This document shows positions 47,676-57,547 of a stretch of DNA of 64,000 bases, in pieces (positions within the stretch are counted from its first letter, which is position 1; each line of letters starts with the position of its first letter). The notes under the pieces are model-generated. The model was not told the DNA's origin and did not search any database. It saw nothing but the letters and a program-made list of their open reading frames with translations. The DNA lies in contig JADJPG010000002.1 of the NCBI GenBank assembly GCA_016713365.1, positions 124,001 through 188,000 of the forward strand, written 5' to 3'. The DNA is from Verrucomicrobiota bacterium (lineage in GTDB: Bacteria > Verrucomicrobiota > Verrucomicrobiia > Limisphaerales > JADJPG01). A program made the position numbers and the translations under genes.

Positions 47676-49409
47676 CTACTCAGGATGGAAAATAAACTGG
47701 CAACGAGTTGGGAGGGCGCCCCGATGCTTGACCTTGGCAACCGAACAAGACGTGACCTCGCCATATCCTGGCGAGAACTCGCCGATGGCTGTCGTCAATT
47801 CCGAATCTGCCGCGCAAATCGAAAGCCTCAATCGGGACGAGTCTTCCCTCTGAATCAGAAAGCCGCCTGATTGCGTCGTGACATCCCAGCGAGGGTCAAA
47901 ATGCATTCGCCACTCGATCTCATGGGCACCATCTCCTTCCAGCTCGTCTTCGATGATGACTTCGTCTCTGGCTCCGAACCTGAATTTGCGACGATGAAGG
48001 ACCTTGTTTGGCAGTTGCCTTTCGAAGACGCGCGAGCCGTCGTGGAGATTCGTTGCGAGCAAAGGTTCATCACGTCCTGGAAGAAAAAAGAGATGATGAG
48101 AAGGGGCCAGTGGGTCATTGCCGTCAACGGTCACTGTGTTGTGCGAAGAGACGGAACGAAATCGATTTCGTGCGCCGGGGTTCCAAGTGTAGGCGTAAGT
48201 ACCTGGATCTACGATGAGCGGCTTTTTTTTCCATTCGAGGCAAAACGAAAGATCATCGCTGTGCGCGTGACTGCCGTGTCCGTGTAGACCGACCCCTCCG
48301 AAATCGGAGGCGATGGTCCAATCGGACCTACGCTCGATCCACCAGCCGCTCTTTGGGTAGGTGACCTGTCGAGCGGAGACAAACTTCTTTGCGAAAATCA
48401 ACTCTGCCAATTGAAGCAACACATCAGCACGGCCCAGCGACGATGCGTGATCCAATGCGAGGACGCGGCCGCTGTCGTCGTCTCCAAATGGAAAAACATC
48501 GCCCGATGAATCGCGAAAATCCGCCACTATCTGGCACATGGTTTCGAGCCGACGTTCGGCCGATTCCGGAAAAGGCTCTTCATTGACCAACCGCGCCACC
48601 AATGCCATCTCGGTGACAAAGGCATGGTAGCGGAGGGATGCCTCGTTTAATCCGCCGTCAGTCCGGGTTTGTGCCAGCAACGCCTGCGGGAATTCTGCTT
48701 TTGCAAAGCGATACCATCGCTTCGCTGCGGCATCGTTTGGAAAGATGCTCCCTGCCAGCAGTAATCCAAGCAAGTCGGCGAGGTAGTGATTTGAGGGGAT
48801 GGTGCGAGATTCCAGACGTCGCCAGATTGCGCTTCCATGCCGCCATAGTTCTCCGGCCCACCTCTGGGTGCCGATTCTTCGTTCCAGCTCGCCATCAGAA
48901 ATGGCGTCAGCGGCAACCCAATTAACGAAACGTATTGCCACGTCCATGGCGCAAGTCCATGCAGGTCCATCCGTGTTGCCATTGGCTTTGAGCCATCGCT
49001 GGATGAAGGCGGCGCTGGCACCCGTGTCGGCGGGATTCGCGCACGAGTTCAGAAAGAGCGGATGACCCCGGCTAAAATCCCAGATGAGTTTGATGTCGCT
49101 GGTGAGATCTTGGGCCTCTGAATCGGGGCCATTCTCACAGAGTTTGAGCAGCAGGGCTTCGTCAAAATCCTGGCCAAAGACGCGGCTGAATGAGTGGGTT
49201 TTGCCATCGAGTTGCGACGCTGTAATCCAGCGCTGCAGTTCGCGTTTGAAGTGTTGCGGAATGCGAATGGCATCCACTTCGGGCTGGGGCAACGGACCGT
49301 TCTCCCGATAAAGGCCCACCCGCTGGGCGGCCTTTCGCAACAGCAGGCGGGGATGCCGCGCCAGCGGGGAATTTAGGAAAGTCGCGAGCGACGGCATAAG
49401 TCGGTTCAC
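47676..49409 (-). CDS. Heparinase II/III family protein
   Basis: This 577-residue protein has an N-terminal (alpha/alpha) barrel region and a C-terminal beta domain typical of heparinase II/III and alginate lyase-like proteins. Motifs are GPAWTCAMDVAIRFVNW, NHYLADLLGLLLAG, TDGGLNEASLRYHAFVTEM and HGHGSHAHSDDLSFCLEWKKKPLIVDPGTYAY (catalytic His/Tyr region of the family), then FRSVSSHNTVTVDG. No signal peptide is obvious at the start. Such genes recur in exopolysaccharide loci next to glycosyltransferases. It overlaps the stop of the glycosyltransferase by 4 nt. Confidence 0.9.
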   Translation of the reverse strand: MNRLMPSLATFLNSPLARHPRLLLRKAAQRVGLYRENGPLPQPEVDAIRIPQHFKRELQRWITASQLDGKTHSFSRVFGQDFDEALLLKLCENGPDSEAQDLTSDIKLIWDFSRGHPLFLNSCANPADTGASAAFIQRWLKANGNTDGPAWTCAMDVAIRFVNWVAADAISDGELERRIGTQRWAGELWRHGSAIWRRLESRTIPSNHYLADLLGLLLAGSIFPNDAAAKRWYRFAKAEFPQALLAQTRTDGGLNEASLRYHAFVTEMALVARLVNEEPFPESAERRLETMCQIVADFRDSSGDVFPFGDDDSGRVLALDHASSLGRADVLLQLAELIFAKKFVSARQVTYPKSGWWIERRSDWTIASDFGGVGLHGHGSHAHSDDLSFCLEWKKKPLIVDPGTYAYTWNPGARNRFRSVSSHNTVTVDGNDPLAPSHHLFFLPGRDEPLLATNLHDGSRVFERQLPNKVLHRRKFRFGARDEVIIEDELEGDGAHEIEWRMHFDPRWDVTTQSGGFLIQREDSSRLRLSICAADSELTTAIGEFSPGYGEVTSCSVAKVKHRGALPTRCQFIFHPE

Positions 49410-50700
49410 TGACCCGCGGTTTCAAGCAGCTCGGAGAGCTTCGCTACGGTAGAAATGGCTGAGAACTTTTCCAATGCAGGTTCATTGAAATTCCAGCGTT
49501 CTTGACTGCGGGCGACTGTTTCGAACCTCTGGAGTCCTGCGGCGACTGACTCAGCGGTGTGAGCGCACACCAATCCGGCGTTGCAACGATCCATGATTTC
49601 GGTTACTTCGCACGGGCTGGCGAGGGCAAGCATCGGGATGCGGGCTCGAGGGCTTCGAACAGTTTTCCGGGAATGTGGATCTGGTCGTTTGGCGCCTGGA
49701 GCAATAGTGCAACGTCACTTCCCATCATCAATTTCAGAGCTTCGCGGTGTGGAATCATGCCCAGAAAATCCATGTAGGGAGTAATTCCTGTTTTATTGAT
49801 CACCGCACTAAGATCGTTTATCCCAGCAGCACCGCCGGCCCAGCGAAATCTGAATTGATCGGGCGTCAGCCTTCGGGAATCGATGAACTGGCGCATGCCT
49901 TCAAAGAACTGATGCGGTGTACGGCTGGCGTACATGGCGCCGGTGTAGGAAATGGTGAATGGTCGGGGCTGGTTCCTGGTGGGAGGCTCGGGATATTCGG
50001 ACGGATCGAAGAAGTTGTAGTTGAGCCGAACGGGAGCCCGAAGTTCTTTCCCGTAGGTGGACGTGAGGTAATTGGCGATTCCCTGACAGACGGCACTTAC
50101 TTGATGAGCTCGACGAAGCACTCTCCGTTCGAGTCTTTGATGCATCCAGGTGTGAAACCGTGTTGGCTGCGTGATATGATAGTACGGATTGCCGATCCAC
50201 AAATCGCGATATTCGACCACGCTCGGCACTCCGAATCGTTCTGAAAGATCCGTCGCTACCAGAAGGGAAGTGCGAGGATCGAGTGAGGCGAAAATGGCGT
50301 CGAACTTTTCGGAACTCAAAAGTTCAGCGCCTCGCTGCGTCGCGGGCTTTCGCCACGGTGCAATTTTGTCGGGTATCATCAACCATCGATTGATTTCGCT
50401 GGTGAAGCCGATCTTCTGTGCGGTGGGTCGGGACTGGCCCTTTTCAGGCTGCATGTTCACCTGAGAACCTCGCAGCCGCCGGTATACGCTCGCCAAATCT
50501 GTTGCCTTGATTTCCTCGACACGAACTCCGGGCGCGTTTTGGACCGCGACACTCGTTTCATTTCGGGCATGCGTCAGCACGACCACTTCCCAGCCGAACT
50601 TGGGCAGCAATCGCGCGATCCGCCGCATACGCACGCCGCCCATGTTGGCGTCGAGATACGGATGTGCGACGAAGAGAACGCGTCGTTTCAAGCGAGGCAC
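49406..50700 (-). pseudogene. GT4-type glycosyltransferase, broken by one base
   Basis: From ATG 50700 the frame encodes a GT-B glycosyltransferase (VLFVAHPYLDANMGGVRMRRIARLLPKFGWEVVVLTH; later FTISYTGAMYASRTPHQFFEGMRQF). It ends at ALEPASRCLPSPARAK (about 49603). In the next frame MLALASPCEVTEIMDRCNAGLVCAHTAESVAAGLQRF continues the normal C-terminus. Adding one G at about 49655-49660 (GAGCCC to GAGGCCC) would give EALEARIPMLALASPCE and a 430-residue enzyme. Sequencing error is a fair alternative to true loss. It lies between the two-domain oxidoreductase (13-nt overlap) and the heparinase-like gene. Confidence 0.85.
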
Positions 50701-52862
50701 CTTCTAAGCTCGTCGACGTCGACTGGTGCGCGTCGATTAAGACTTTCTTGAGCCGCCAACGTAAGCAGGGACGATTCGATCAAGGATTCAGCGGAGATCG
50801 GAGGTGGGCCGCCGGACTGCAAACATCGGAGGAACAGATCGAGCAGACGTTCCTGGCCTTTGTCTTGGGCATGGCGACCCAGGTTGTCGCGTTTATCCTG
50901 ACGGAAGAACTCAGCCTCGCGGTAGTCGTGGATCGAGCCACAAGTTTGTCCGACGAAGCATTCGAAGTGCTCTTTGGGCATGGAGGGGGCGCCTTGCGAG
51001 GAGTAAACCACTTGTCCCACCGATCCGTCGGAGAAACGAATGCTGGCCGAGAAGTTACCTGTCGCCTGAAGATCCTCTCGGTTGGTGCCGAGCGTTTCTG
51101 TGTATACCGACTCTGCCGCCTGACCGGCGCACGCCCGGAGGAGATCAAAAAAATGACAGCCCTCGCCCATCAATCTTCCACCACCGGAGGCGGGATCGTG
51201 GACCCACGAATCGGCCGGGATGAATCCAGCATTGACGCGGTAATGCATCATGCGAGGCGTGGATTTGCCGAGCTTAGCGAAAAGCCATTCGGCATCCTGA
51301 CTAAACGGGCGATTGAACCCGACGACGAGCCGACTGCCTGGATTGTCACGCATGGCTTGAACCACGTCGCGAAGGCCATCCAGAGTCAAGGAAAGCGGCT
51401 TCTCGACCCAGACATGTTTTCCCGCGCGTAACGCATCGCAGGCGAATTTGGCGTGCGAATCATGTCGTGTGCTGACGAAGACGACCTGAACGCCGGAGTC
51501 CGCCAATACTTCGTCGACTTTCGAGCATGCCTTTTCGAATCCAAATCGTTTCGCGGCGTGCAGGGCGTGACTTCCGTTCCGCGTCATGACCGACCTCATG
51601 TGAACGTCGCTCCGCTTTTTCAGCAACGGCAGCAGCATTGATTGCGCGTAAGCTCCCGCGCCGATGAAGCCAATGCCGAAGCTTTCGAGTCGGGCCGGGA
51701 CCGCGGCAATTGACGGAATAGAAAATCGCTGCGGCGCGGACGGTGCGTTGGGGTAGGTCAAAATGACTCCAACGCGTTCAATGCTGCGATCGTTCAACAA
51801 TGTGTAAGCTGCGGGCGCCTCGTCGACGGTGAATCGATGGGTAATCAGCGATGCTGTTGAAATGGTTCCTCGCTGGAGCAGCTCCAAAAAGGAGCGCATG
51901 TTGCGTTGCTCCGTGAAGCGGACGTAGTCGATCGGGTAGTCGTTCCCGCCCTCCTCGTAGCGCCGATCATAGCGACCGGGTCCGTAGGAGCGTGACAAGG
52001 TGAATGAAAGTTCTTTGGCGAAGTATTCCTCCCGCGGAATGGTCATTCCCGTGGCGCCCACCATGACAACGCGGCCGCGCGAACGAGCCAGCTTGCCGGC
52101 AAGTTCCACCGGAGAGCTCTCTGAAGTTGCGGCGCAAATAATAACAGCATCCGCTCCCTGACCACCAGAAATCGAAAAGACTCCTTCGGCCGCCTGCGCG
52201 GGATCGGTCACCACCTCGCAGCCACTGCTGAGGCCCCGTTTTCTAGCGCTTGGCGAGGGATCAATTCCGACTACGCGACAGCCGTTCGCACGAAGCAACT
52301 GACAGGTGATCAATCCAACGAGCCCGAGCCCGATGACAGCGATGTATTCACCCAATTGGGCCGCAGACTGACGGACACCTTGCATCGCGATGGCTCCAAC
52401 GGTCGTGAAGGCTGCGGCCTCGGCCTCAATGCCGTCGGGGACGTAAGCGGTCAAAAGTCTTGGAACGGAGACGAATTCCGCGTGGTTGGCCGCACCTACG
52501 CCGGCGCACGCCACGAGGTCGCCCGCTTGATAGGTGCCTTCGTCAACGCCGGCGTGGACCACCGTTCCGGCACAGCTGTAGCCCAGTTCGGAGTAACCTT
52601 CGTATTTACTGGCAATCTTTTCCTTGATGCCTGCCACGCCACGCTCCTTGAGTTCTTCCAGTCCTTTGCGAATCAGGTCAGGCTTCTCGCGAAGCTTCTC
52701 CAATAACGATTGCCTTCCTTTGGCGACTTGTGCGCTTTCGGTACCGGCGCTGAGCAAGGAGGCTTGAACCCGGACCAAGATTCTCCCTCTTGATGGCGAA
52801 GGGTCCGGTGTATCAGCCACCACAATCGATCCGGTTTCCAGATCTTGAAGAACTTGTTTCAT
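50688..52862 (-). CDS. Two-domain oxidoreductase (zinc-type dehydrogenase plus Gfo/Idh/MocA)
   Basis: This 724-residue fusion has an N-terminal medium-chain dehydrogenase half (about 1-360; LLSAGTESAQVAKGRQSLLEKLREKPDL, LGYSCAGTVVHAG, AVIGLGLVGLITCQLLRANGCRVVGID). The C-terminal half is a Gfo/Idh/MocA half (about 390-720; GFGIGFIGAGAYAQSMLLPLLK, VFVSTRHDSHAKFACDALRAGKHVWVEKPLSL). Such fusions are found in exopolysaccharide gene sets, where they may oxidise or epimerise nucleotide-linked sugars; the reaction is not established. Start ATG 52862 (MKQVLQDLETGSIVV) is preferred to an upstream ATG at 52892. Confidence 0.93.
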   Translation of the reverse strand: MKQVLQDLETGSIVVADTPDPSPSRGRILVRVQASLLSAGTESAQVAKGRQSLLEKLREKPDLIRKGLEELKERGVAGIKEKIASKYEGYSELGYSCAGTVVHAGVDEGTYQAGDLVACAGVGAANHAEFVSVPRLLTAYVPDGIEAEAAAFTTVGAIAMQGVRQSAAQLGEYIAVIGLGLVGLITCQLLRANGCRVVGIDPSPSARKRGLSSGCEVVTDPAQAAEGVFSISGGQGADAVIICAATSESSPVELAGKLARSRGRVVMVGATGMTIPREEYFAKELSFTLSRSYGPGRYDRRYEEGGNDYPIDYVRFTEQRNMRSFLELLQRGTISTASLITHRFTVDEAPAAYTLLNDRSIERVGVILTYPNAPSAPQRFSIPSIAAVPARLESFGIGFIGAGAYAQSMLLPLLKKRSDVHMRSVMTRNGSHALHAAKRFGFEKACSKVDEVLADSGVQVVFVSTRHDSHAKFACDALRAGKHVWVEKPLSLTLDGLRDVVQAMRDNPGSRLVVGFNRPFSQDAEWLFAKLGKSTPRMMHYRVNAGFIPADSWVHDPASGGGRLMGEGCHFFDLLRACAGQAAESVYTETLGTNREDLQATGNFSASIRFSDGSVGQVVYSSQGAPSMPKEHFECFVGQTCGSIHDYREAEFFRQDKRDNLGRHAQDKGQERLLDLFLRCLQSGGPPPISAESLIESSLLTLAAQESLNRRAPVDVDELRRCLA

Positions 52863-53416
52863 CGCTTTCCTTGGCCCCATCGGGTTGGGCACTCACCTCG
52901 GCTGGCGGACTGGCGAGGGCTCAGAAGATCCTTGGCTTCGAACGCTGCTGGCAGCCTCGGGAATTCTTTTCCTTCCCCGGCGTGATTGAAGCGGCCCGGA
53001 CTTGGAACTCTGGCGACTTGCGCAACGATGTTCATGCGCCAAGGATCGGACGAATTGGTGTGAAGCAAAAGACCGGATTTGGCGGAGCGATGCGCCCTGC
53101 CGCCAGGCCGGGGATGAACCGGCTCGTCGTCGAGATATCTGTCAGAATGACAGGGTTGATGTGCGATTGACATTAGAGTGCTGGCAAACACTCCGTTCGA
53201 CAGTCGGTCCGGGTATCTGCACGAATAGAGCTTCAATTATTTCAGCGACGCCTCAAACGCAAGCTCTCAGCAAATCGGGTTCAGGCTTGCGGGGATCTTG
53301 AGCACTTGTATTTTGCCGACGACATTATCGTTGTGTGCTCGATTGAAAATCTTCGCATCATGCTGCATCCGATGGCCTCTGGGCTTCTTAAATGCCCGTA
53401 AGTGAACGCTGCCCCG
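52863..53416. other. Divergent intergenic region without a supported gene
   Basis: 554 nt separate the divergent oxidoreductase and ligase genes. Open frames exist on both strands (for example 52790-53170 plus and 52859-53236 minus), but their translations show no recognisable domain and no family-like composition. It must hold at least two promoters; I could not place them reliably. A GTG at 53402 could extend the ligase by five residues. Confidence 0.5.
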
Positions 53417-54817
53417 ATGTCCCTCAAGAACCACATCCGCGACCTTCCAGAGGCGCATCGTCGTCGGCTGAAGTCCCTGCTGGCGGTCATTCCTCCGGGA
53501 ATGCGTCAGTCGAGGACCTATCGGCGCTGGGGCGGATTCCTCAGGGAAGCGCAGTATTGGCCGGCGGAAAGGATTGAAGCTTGGCAACTGGAGCAGCTGC
53601 GCGCGATCGTTCAGCATGCAATTTCTAAAACCGAGGGGTATCGGGAGCTGTATAAAAGCGCTGGGCTTCGGTCTGCTGCGGACCTGCGGAAATTGAGTGA
53701 CCTGCGCCGTCTTCCTTTCACGAGTAAAGAGCTGTTTCGCGACAATCTTGAGGCGTTTTCAGTTTCGGGGAGGGATGGAAGATATGTGACCACCGGAGGA
53801 TCCACGGGAATTCCCTTTGGCTTTCGGGAAACTTTTGAGACTTCCAGCGTTGAAAATGCGTTCATGCAAACCGGATGGTCCTGGACTGGTTGGCGATTGG
53901 GGCAGGCCAGTGCGGTGTTGCGAGGCGGTTACGTGGGATCGCGAGATTCAATTTCGCAATACGATCCCTTCAACCGCGAGCTCTCTCTCTCGTCCTATTT
54001 TCTTACCAGCGAATCTTTGCCGCGATACCTCGAAGCGATTCGCCGCCGCCGGATCGGTGTTCTTCAAGCCTACCCGTCGTCGATGAATTTGTTGTGCGAT
54101 TTGATCAAGGATCGCGGGCTCGAAGGTGAACTGGAACTCGATGTGGTGTTTCTCGGTTCCGAAAACGTTTACCCGTGGCAGTTGGAAAAGTTTCGAGCCC
54201 TCTTTCCATCGGCGAAGTTCTTTTCCTGGTACGGGCACTGCGAGAAAGCGGTGTTGGCTCCCTGGTGTGAGCACACGACCAGTTTCCATGCATGGCCGTT
54301 TTATGGAGTGACTGAAGTGACGGATGAACGAGGCGCGCCGGTTGAGGAGGGAACTGAAGGGGAGATCGTGGGCACGAGTTTTCACCAAACGCTGACTCCA
54401 TTCATTCGCTATCGCACCATGGACCACGCGCTGAAGGGCCAGGCGGGTTGCAAACACTGTCGGCGTGAATTTCCAATTCTCACGCGCATCATGGGCCGGG
54501 CGCACGAGGTCATTGTTACCCGCACGGGTCGCTTTATTTCCATGACCGCCATCAACATGCACGATGACATTTTCGATGGGTTGCGCCAGTTTCAGTTCGT
54601 GCAGGAGAAAGCTGGAAGCGTGGCGTTCAACTATGTGCCGAAGCACGATGCGATAACACCTTCTGAATCCCAGAAGATTGAGATCGGTCTTCGGGCGAAG
54701 TTTGGGGATGACGTGACACTCGTCCTCGTGCCCGTGAAGGAGATTCCTCGCACCAAATCCGGCAAGTATCGCTTTCTCGACCAGCGGATGGAGATCAGAT
54801 ACGGAGATATCGAATGA
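53417..54817 (+). CDS. PaaK/CapK-like acyl-adenylate ligase
   Basis: This 466-residue protein belongs to the phenylacetate-CoA ligase-like adenylating group, which includes CapK of capsule loci. The P-loop-like YVTTGGSTGIPFGF, the acid motif in WYGHCEKAVLAP, a hinge region with RYRTMDHALKG, and the C-terminal lysine region KEIPRTKSGKYRFLDQ (A10) are visible. A zinc-binding cysteine pair (CKHCRREFPI) resembles PaaK. It may activate an acyl group for sugar modification. It overlaps the DUF362 gene by 4 nt (ATGA), forming an operon with it. Confidence 0.9.
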   Translation: MSLKNHIRDLPEAHRRRLKSLLAVIPPGMRQSRTYRRWGGFLREAQYWPAERIEAWQLEQLRAIVQHAISKTEGYRELYKSAGLRSAADLRKLSDLRRLPFTSKELFRDNLEAFSVSGRDGRYVTTGGSTGIPFGFRETFETSSVENAFMQTGWSWTGWRLGQASAVLRGGYVGSRDSISQYDPFNRELSLSSYFLTSESLPRYLEAIRRRRIGVLQAYPSSMNLLCDLIKDRGLEGELELDVVFLGSENVYPWQLEKFRALFPSAKFFSWYGHCEKAVLAPWCEHTTSFHAWPFYGVTEVTDERGAPVEEGTEGEIVGTSFHQTLTPFIRYRTMDHALKGQAGCKHCRREFPILTRIMGRAHEVIVTRTGRFISMTAINMHDDIFDGLRQFQFVQEKAGSVAFNYVPKHDAITPSESQKIEIGLRAKFGDDVTLVLVPVKEIPRTKSGKYRFLDQRMEIRYGDIE

Positions 54818-56295
54818 GTCACCTTGTTGCCTTCGGCCTCACGATTCCCGCATACAACTCGACGCCACCGTTTCATCCGGATGCGACGTTCCCTGAGACG
54901 CCCTTCGCGGAAGTATCGACCTCGCCAAACTGGCCGTATCGACTGTTGCGGCGTCTGCTGTTTGATCTGGATTTGGATCGGGAACGCTTCGGCACCCGCG
55001 ATTGGAATCCCCTGGGGGGCTTGATCAAGCCCGGCCAGACCGTGTTGCTTAAGCCCAACTTCGTTCTCAGTTTCAATGCGGGTGGCGATGATATCTTTTC
55101 GGTCATCACTCACCCTTCGATTCTCCGCGCGCTGGTTGACTATGCGTTCATTGCGTTGAAGGGGCAGGGTCGGATCATCATCGCCGATGTTCCTCAGATG
55201 GATTGTGACTGGGACGAGTTGATGCGATTGCAGCGCCTTGATTCGATCCAAGAGTTCTACGCCTCGAAATTCGGATTCAAGGTGGAGGTTTATGACCTGC
55301 GCAATTTTGCGGTGATTGATCATACGAAACCGCCGCTGACGGAGAATCGTAAGAAGCTTGCCGGTGATCCGGCAGGCAGCGTCGTAATCAACCTCGGCAA
55401 GCGGAGCCAGTTCTACGGCCTGCCAAACCAAAACTACTATGGCGCCGACTACAATCGTGAGGAAACGATAGCGCACCACAACGGCGAAACGCAGGAATAC
55501 TGTGTCTCCAAGACAATTCTTTCGGCGGATGTATTCCTGTCCGTGCCCAAAATGAAAACCCACAAGAAGGTGGGTGTCACTTTGAACCTGAAGGGGTTGG
55601 TCGGGATCAACACCAACAAGAACTACCTGGTTCATTACCGGTTGGGATCTCCGAAGGAAGGAGGCGATCAAATTCCCGACTCGCGTGCCGGAAAAGATCG
55701 GACTCTGGTCAAGGTTCAACGTTGGGCCTACGACCGTTTCCTGTCCAAGCAATCGAAGGCGGGCGACTCCATCTATAATGCGTTCCGCGCTGTTTATCGG
55801 GCGACCCTGAAACCCTTCCTGCGGGTATCTGACGAGACGTACGTGCTGGATGCCGGAAACTGGCATGGCAACGACTCCGCGTGGCGAATGACGGCCGACC
55901 TGACGCAGATTCTATTTTTTGCCGATGCGCAGGGCCGCATGCACGATGTCCCACAGCGTAAAATGCTCTGCGTTGTCGACGGGATTATCGGAGGGGAGCG
56001 CATGGGTCCGCTTGAACCCACCGCTCGGCGGAATGGATGCCTGGTCGTCGGGGCGCATCCGGTGGCCGTTGACGTGACGACGACTCGGTTGATGGGCTTT
56101 GACCCCCGAAAGATTAAGCAGTTCTCCCCGGCGTTGGATCGCGGAAATGCATTCGGATTTGGAGGGTTCCAAGATATCGATATCAAGTTCGAAGGCACAG
56201 CAATGGCGGGGGAGCGTTTCTTTGCGGCGTCGGATTCGACGCCTTACTTTAAGTTCGCCCCGCATCCCGGCTGGGTCGGCCAGCTGGAGGTTTAG
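54814..56295 (+). CDS. DUF362 domain protein
   Basis: The 493 residues show the DUF362 pattern: GQTVLLKPNFVLSFN, ITHPSILRALVDYAFIALKGQGRIIIADVPQMDCDWD near the start, and FLSVPKMKTHKKVGVTLNLKGLVGINTNKNYLVHYRLGSP with its conserved Lys and Thr. It continues to VDGIIGGERMGPLEPTARRNGCLVVGAHPVAVDVTTTRLMG. The family is broad and mostly uncharacterised; some members bind Fe-S clusters, but no Cys cluster is seen here. It is coupled to the ligase gene and is followed by the antiterminator gene. A role in the polysaccharide pathway is inferred from location. Confidence 0.9.
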   Translation: MSHLVAFGLTIPAYNSTPPFHPDATFPETPFAEVSTSPNWPYRLLRRLLFDLDLDRERFGTRDWNPLGGLIKPGQTVLLKPNFVLSFNAGGDDIFSVITHPSILRALVDYAFIALKGQGRIIIADVPQMDCDWDELMRLQRLDSIQEFYASKFGFKVEVYDLRNFAVIDHTKPPLTENRKKLAGDPAGSVVINLGKRSQFYGLPNQNYYGADYNREETIAHHNGETQEYCVSKTILSADVFLSVPKMKTHKKVGVTLNLKGLVGINTNKNYLVHYRLGSPKEGGDQIPDSRAGKDRTLVKVQRWAYDRFLSKQSKAGDSIYNAFRAVYRATLKPFLRVSDETYVLDAGNWHGNDSAWRMTADLTQILFFADAQGRMHDVPQRKMLCVVDGIIGGERMGPLEPTARRNGCLVVGAHPVAVDVTTTRLMGFDPRKIKQFSPALDRGNAFGFGGFQDIDIKFEGTAMAGERFFAASDSTPYFKFAPHPGWVGQLEV

Positions 56296-56391
56296 CGCAA
56301 CTCCCGTTCGCGGCTCAGTTTGGAGGGAGGAATTCATCCGCCATCATTTTATTGTCTTCCCGGATTTGATTCGGTCGCCATACTTTTTCCG

Positions 56392-56958
56392 GTGACCAGC
56401 GAAGCGGTGCAAAAACTTCCAGATTCAACTTCACGAGCGGTTCAGCCCGCCGTGGCTTGGTTCTGCCTGCGGTCGCAGCCCAAGCACGAGCATATTGCGG
56501 CCGGGCATTTGCAGAAGCTGGAAGGCGTCGAGGTTTTCAATCCCCGGCTTCGCTTCGTCCGCAATACCAGGATCGGGCCGGTGACCGTCACCGAATCCAT
56601 GTTTCCCAACTATCTGTTCGCCAAGTTTGATTGGGAACAGAGCTTGAACCGCATCCACTATTCCCCGGGAGTTTCGGGGGTGGTGCATTTTGGAAACAAG
56701 TGGCCGACCATTCCAGACTCTGCGATCGAGGAGATTCGGCGCCTCATCGGGACCGAGGAGGTCCACGTGATTTCGAATCAGGTCGCGCCGGGGGACGAGA
56801 TCGATGTTTCAGGCGGGATTTTTCACGGGCTTCAAGCCGTCGTGACGTCCGTGATGCCGGGGAAGGATCGTGTCTTGGTCCTGATGGATTTCCTCGGCCG
56901 CCAGACCGCCGTCGAGATTGAGATGCGGTCTATCATTCGACGTTCTCCCGGCCGGTAG
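56392..56958 (+). CDS. NusG/RfaH-like transcription antiterminator
   Basis: From GTG 56392 this is a 188-residue protein with the NusG N-terminal (NGN) domain: AWFCLRSQPKHEHIAAGHLQKLEGVEVFNPRLRFVRN, SMFPNYLFAKFDW, YSPGVSGVVHFGNKWPTIPDSAIEEI. A KOW domain follows (VAPGDEIDVSGGIFHGLQAVVTSVMPGKDRVLVLMDFLGR). RfaH/LoaP/UpxY proteins suppress polarity in long polysaccharide operons. A TTG at 56320 could extend it by 24 residues; no strong ribosome site separates the options. It lies at the end of the ligase-DUF362 set, while such genes usually precede the operon they serve; no long operon follows it here. Confidence 0.9.
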   Translation: MTSEAVQKLPDSTSRAVQPAVAWFCLRSQPKHEHIAAGHLQKLEGVEVFNPRLRFVRNTRIGPVTVTESMFPNYLFAKFDWEQSLNRIHYSPGVSGVVHFGNKWPTIPDSAIEEIRRLIGTEEVHVISNQVAPGDEIDVSGGIFHGLQAVVTSVMPGKDRVLVLMDFLGRQTAVEIEMRSIIRRSPGR

Positions 56959-57125
56959 CTCTAACCCTGCGAAGACTGAGCCGGCGGACGCCCTTGAAAT
57001 TGTTCTGCACGAGCCGCTCTGCAAAGATCGTTCTTAAGGAACCTCAATCCCGGCAGCGCGACGTGTCTGAAAACCCCCGTGCTCTGCCTTTGCGCCTCCG
57101 TCCGACGAGCATGTCGGTAACCGGA

Positions 57126-57515
57126 TCAACCCATCGGCGTGCAGAGCTCGACGAGGTTGCCGTTCAGGTCGCGGACGTAGGCGACGGTCTGGCCCCACGG
57201 TTTCTGCTTGGGCGGGCTGAGGGGAATCGCGCCGGCCGCCGTGGCGCGCGCGAAGGCCGCCGCCACATCGTCCGTGGCAAACGCCACCTCGAAGGCGTCA
57301 GGAGGGCGTTGCGGATCGCTGGGCGTGACGCCGCCGGAGAAGTTGGAATTGGCGAGGGTGAGGCTGGCGAAGGAAAGCGTCGTCTGGCCCGTCTGCAACT
57401 CGCCATAATCACCGCTCTGGTGGACGAAGCCGCGCTGGAAACCAAAGGCGCGCTCGTAGAACTCGATGGCCCGGACCACATCGGGAACGTAGAGAATGGT
57501 GTAGGCGAATTTCAT
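57126..57515 (-). CDS. VOC superfamily (glyoxalase-like) protein
   Basis: This 129-residue protein has paired beta-alpha-beta-beta-beta units of the vicinal-oxygen-chelate fold: KFAYTILYVPDVVRAIEFYERAFGFQ, ELQTGQTTLSFASLTLAN, EVAFATDDVAAAFARATAAGA and VAYVRDLNGNLVELCTPMG. Glu at the end of the last strand is a usual metal ligand. Substrate unknown; it could be a resistance or detoxification protein or an isomerase. It lies 32 nt from an unknown gene on the same strand. Confidence 0.9.
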   Translation of the reverse strand: MKFAYTILYVPDVVRAIEFYERAFGFQRGFVHQSGDYGELQTGQTTLSFASLTLANSNFSGGVTPSDPQRPPDAFEVAFATDDVAAAFARATAAGAIPLSPPKQKPWGQTVAYVRDLNGNLVELCTPMG

Positions 57516-57547
57516 GTGGGCCAGTGCGCGATGACTAAGTTCGCTAA

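Noticed and set aside
52790..53236. Small frames on both strands in the divergent gap
   Set aside because: Mutually overlapping, with no domain or family-like composition; more likely promoter and leader sequence.
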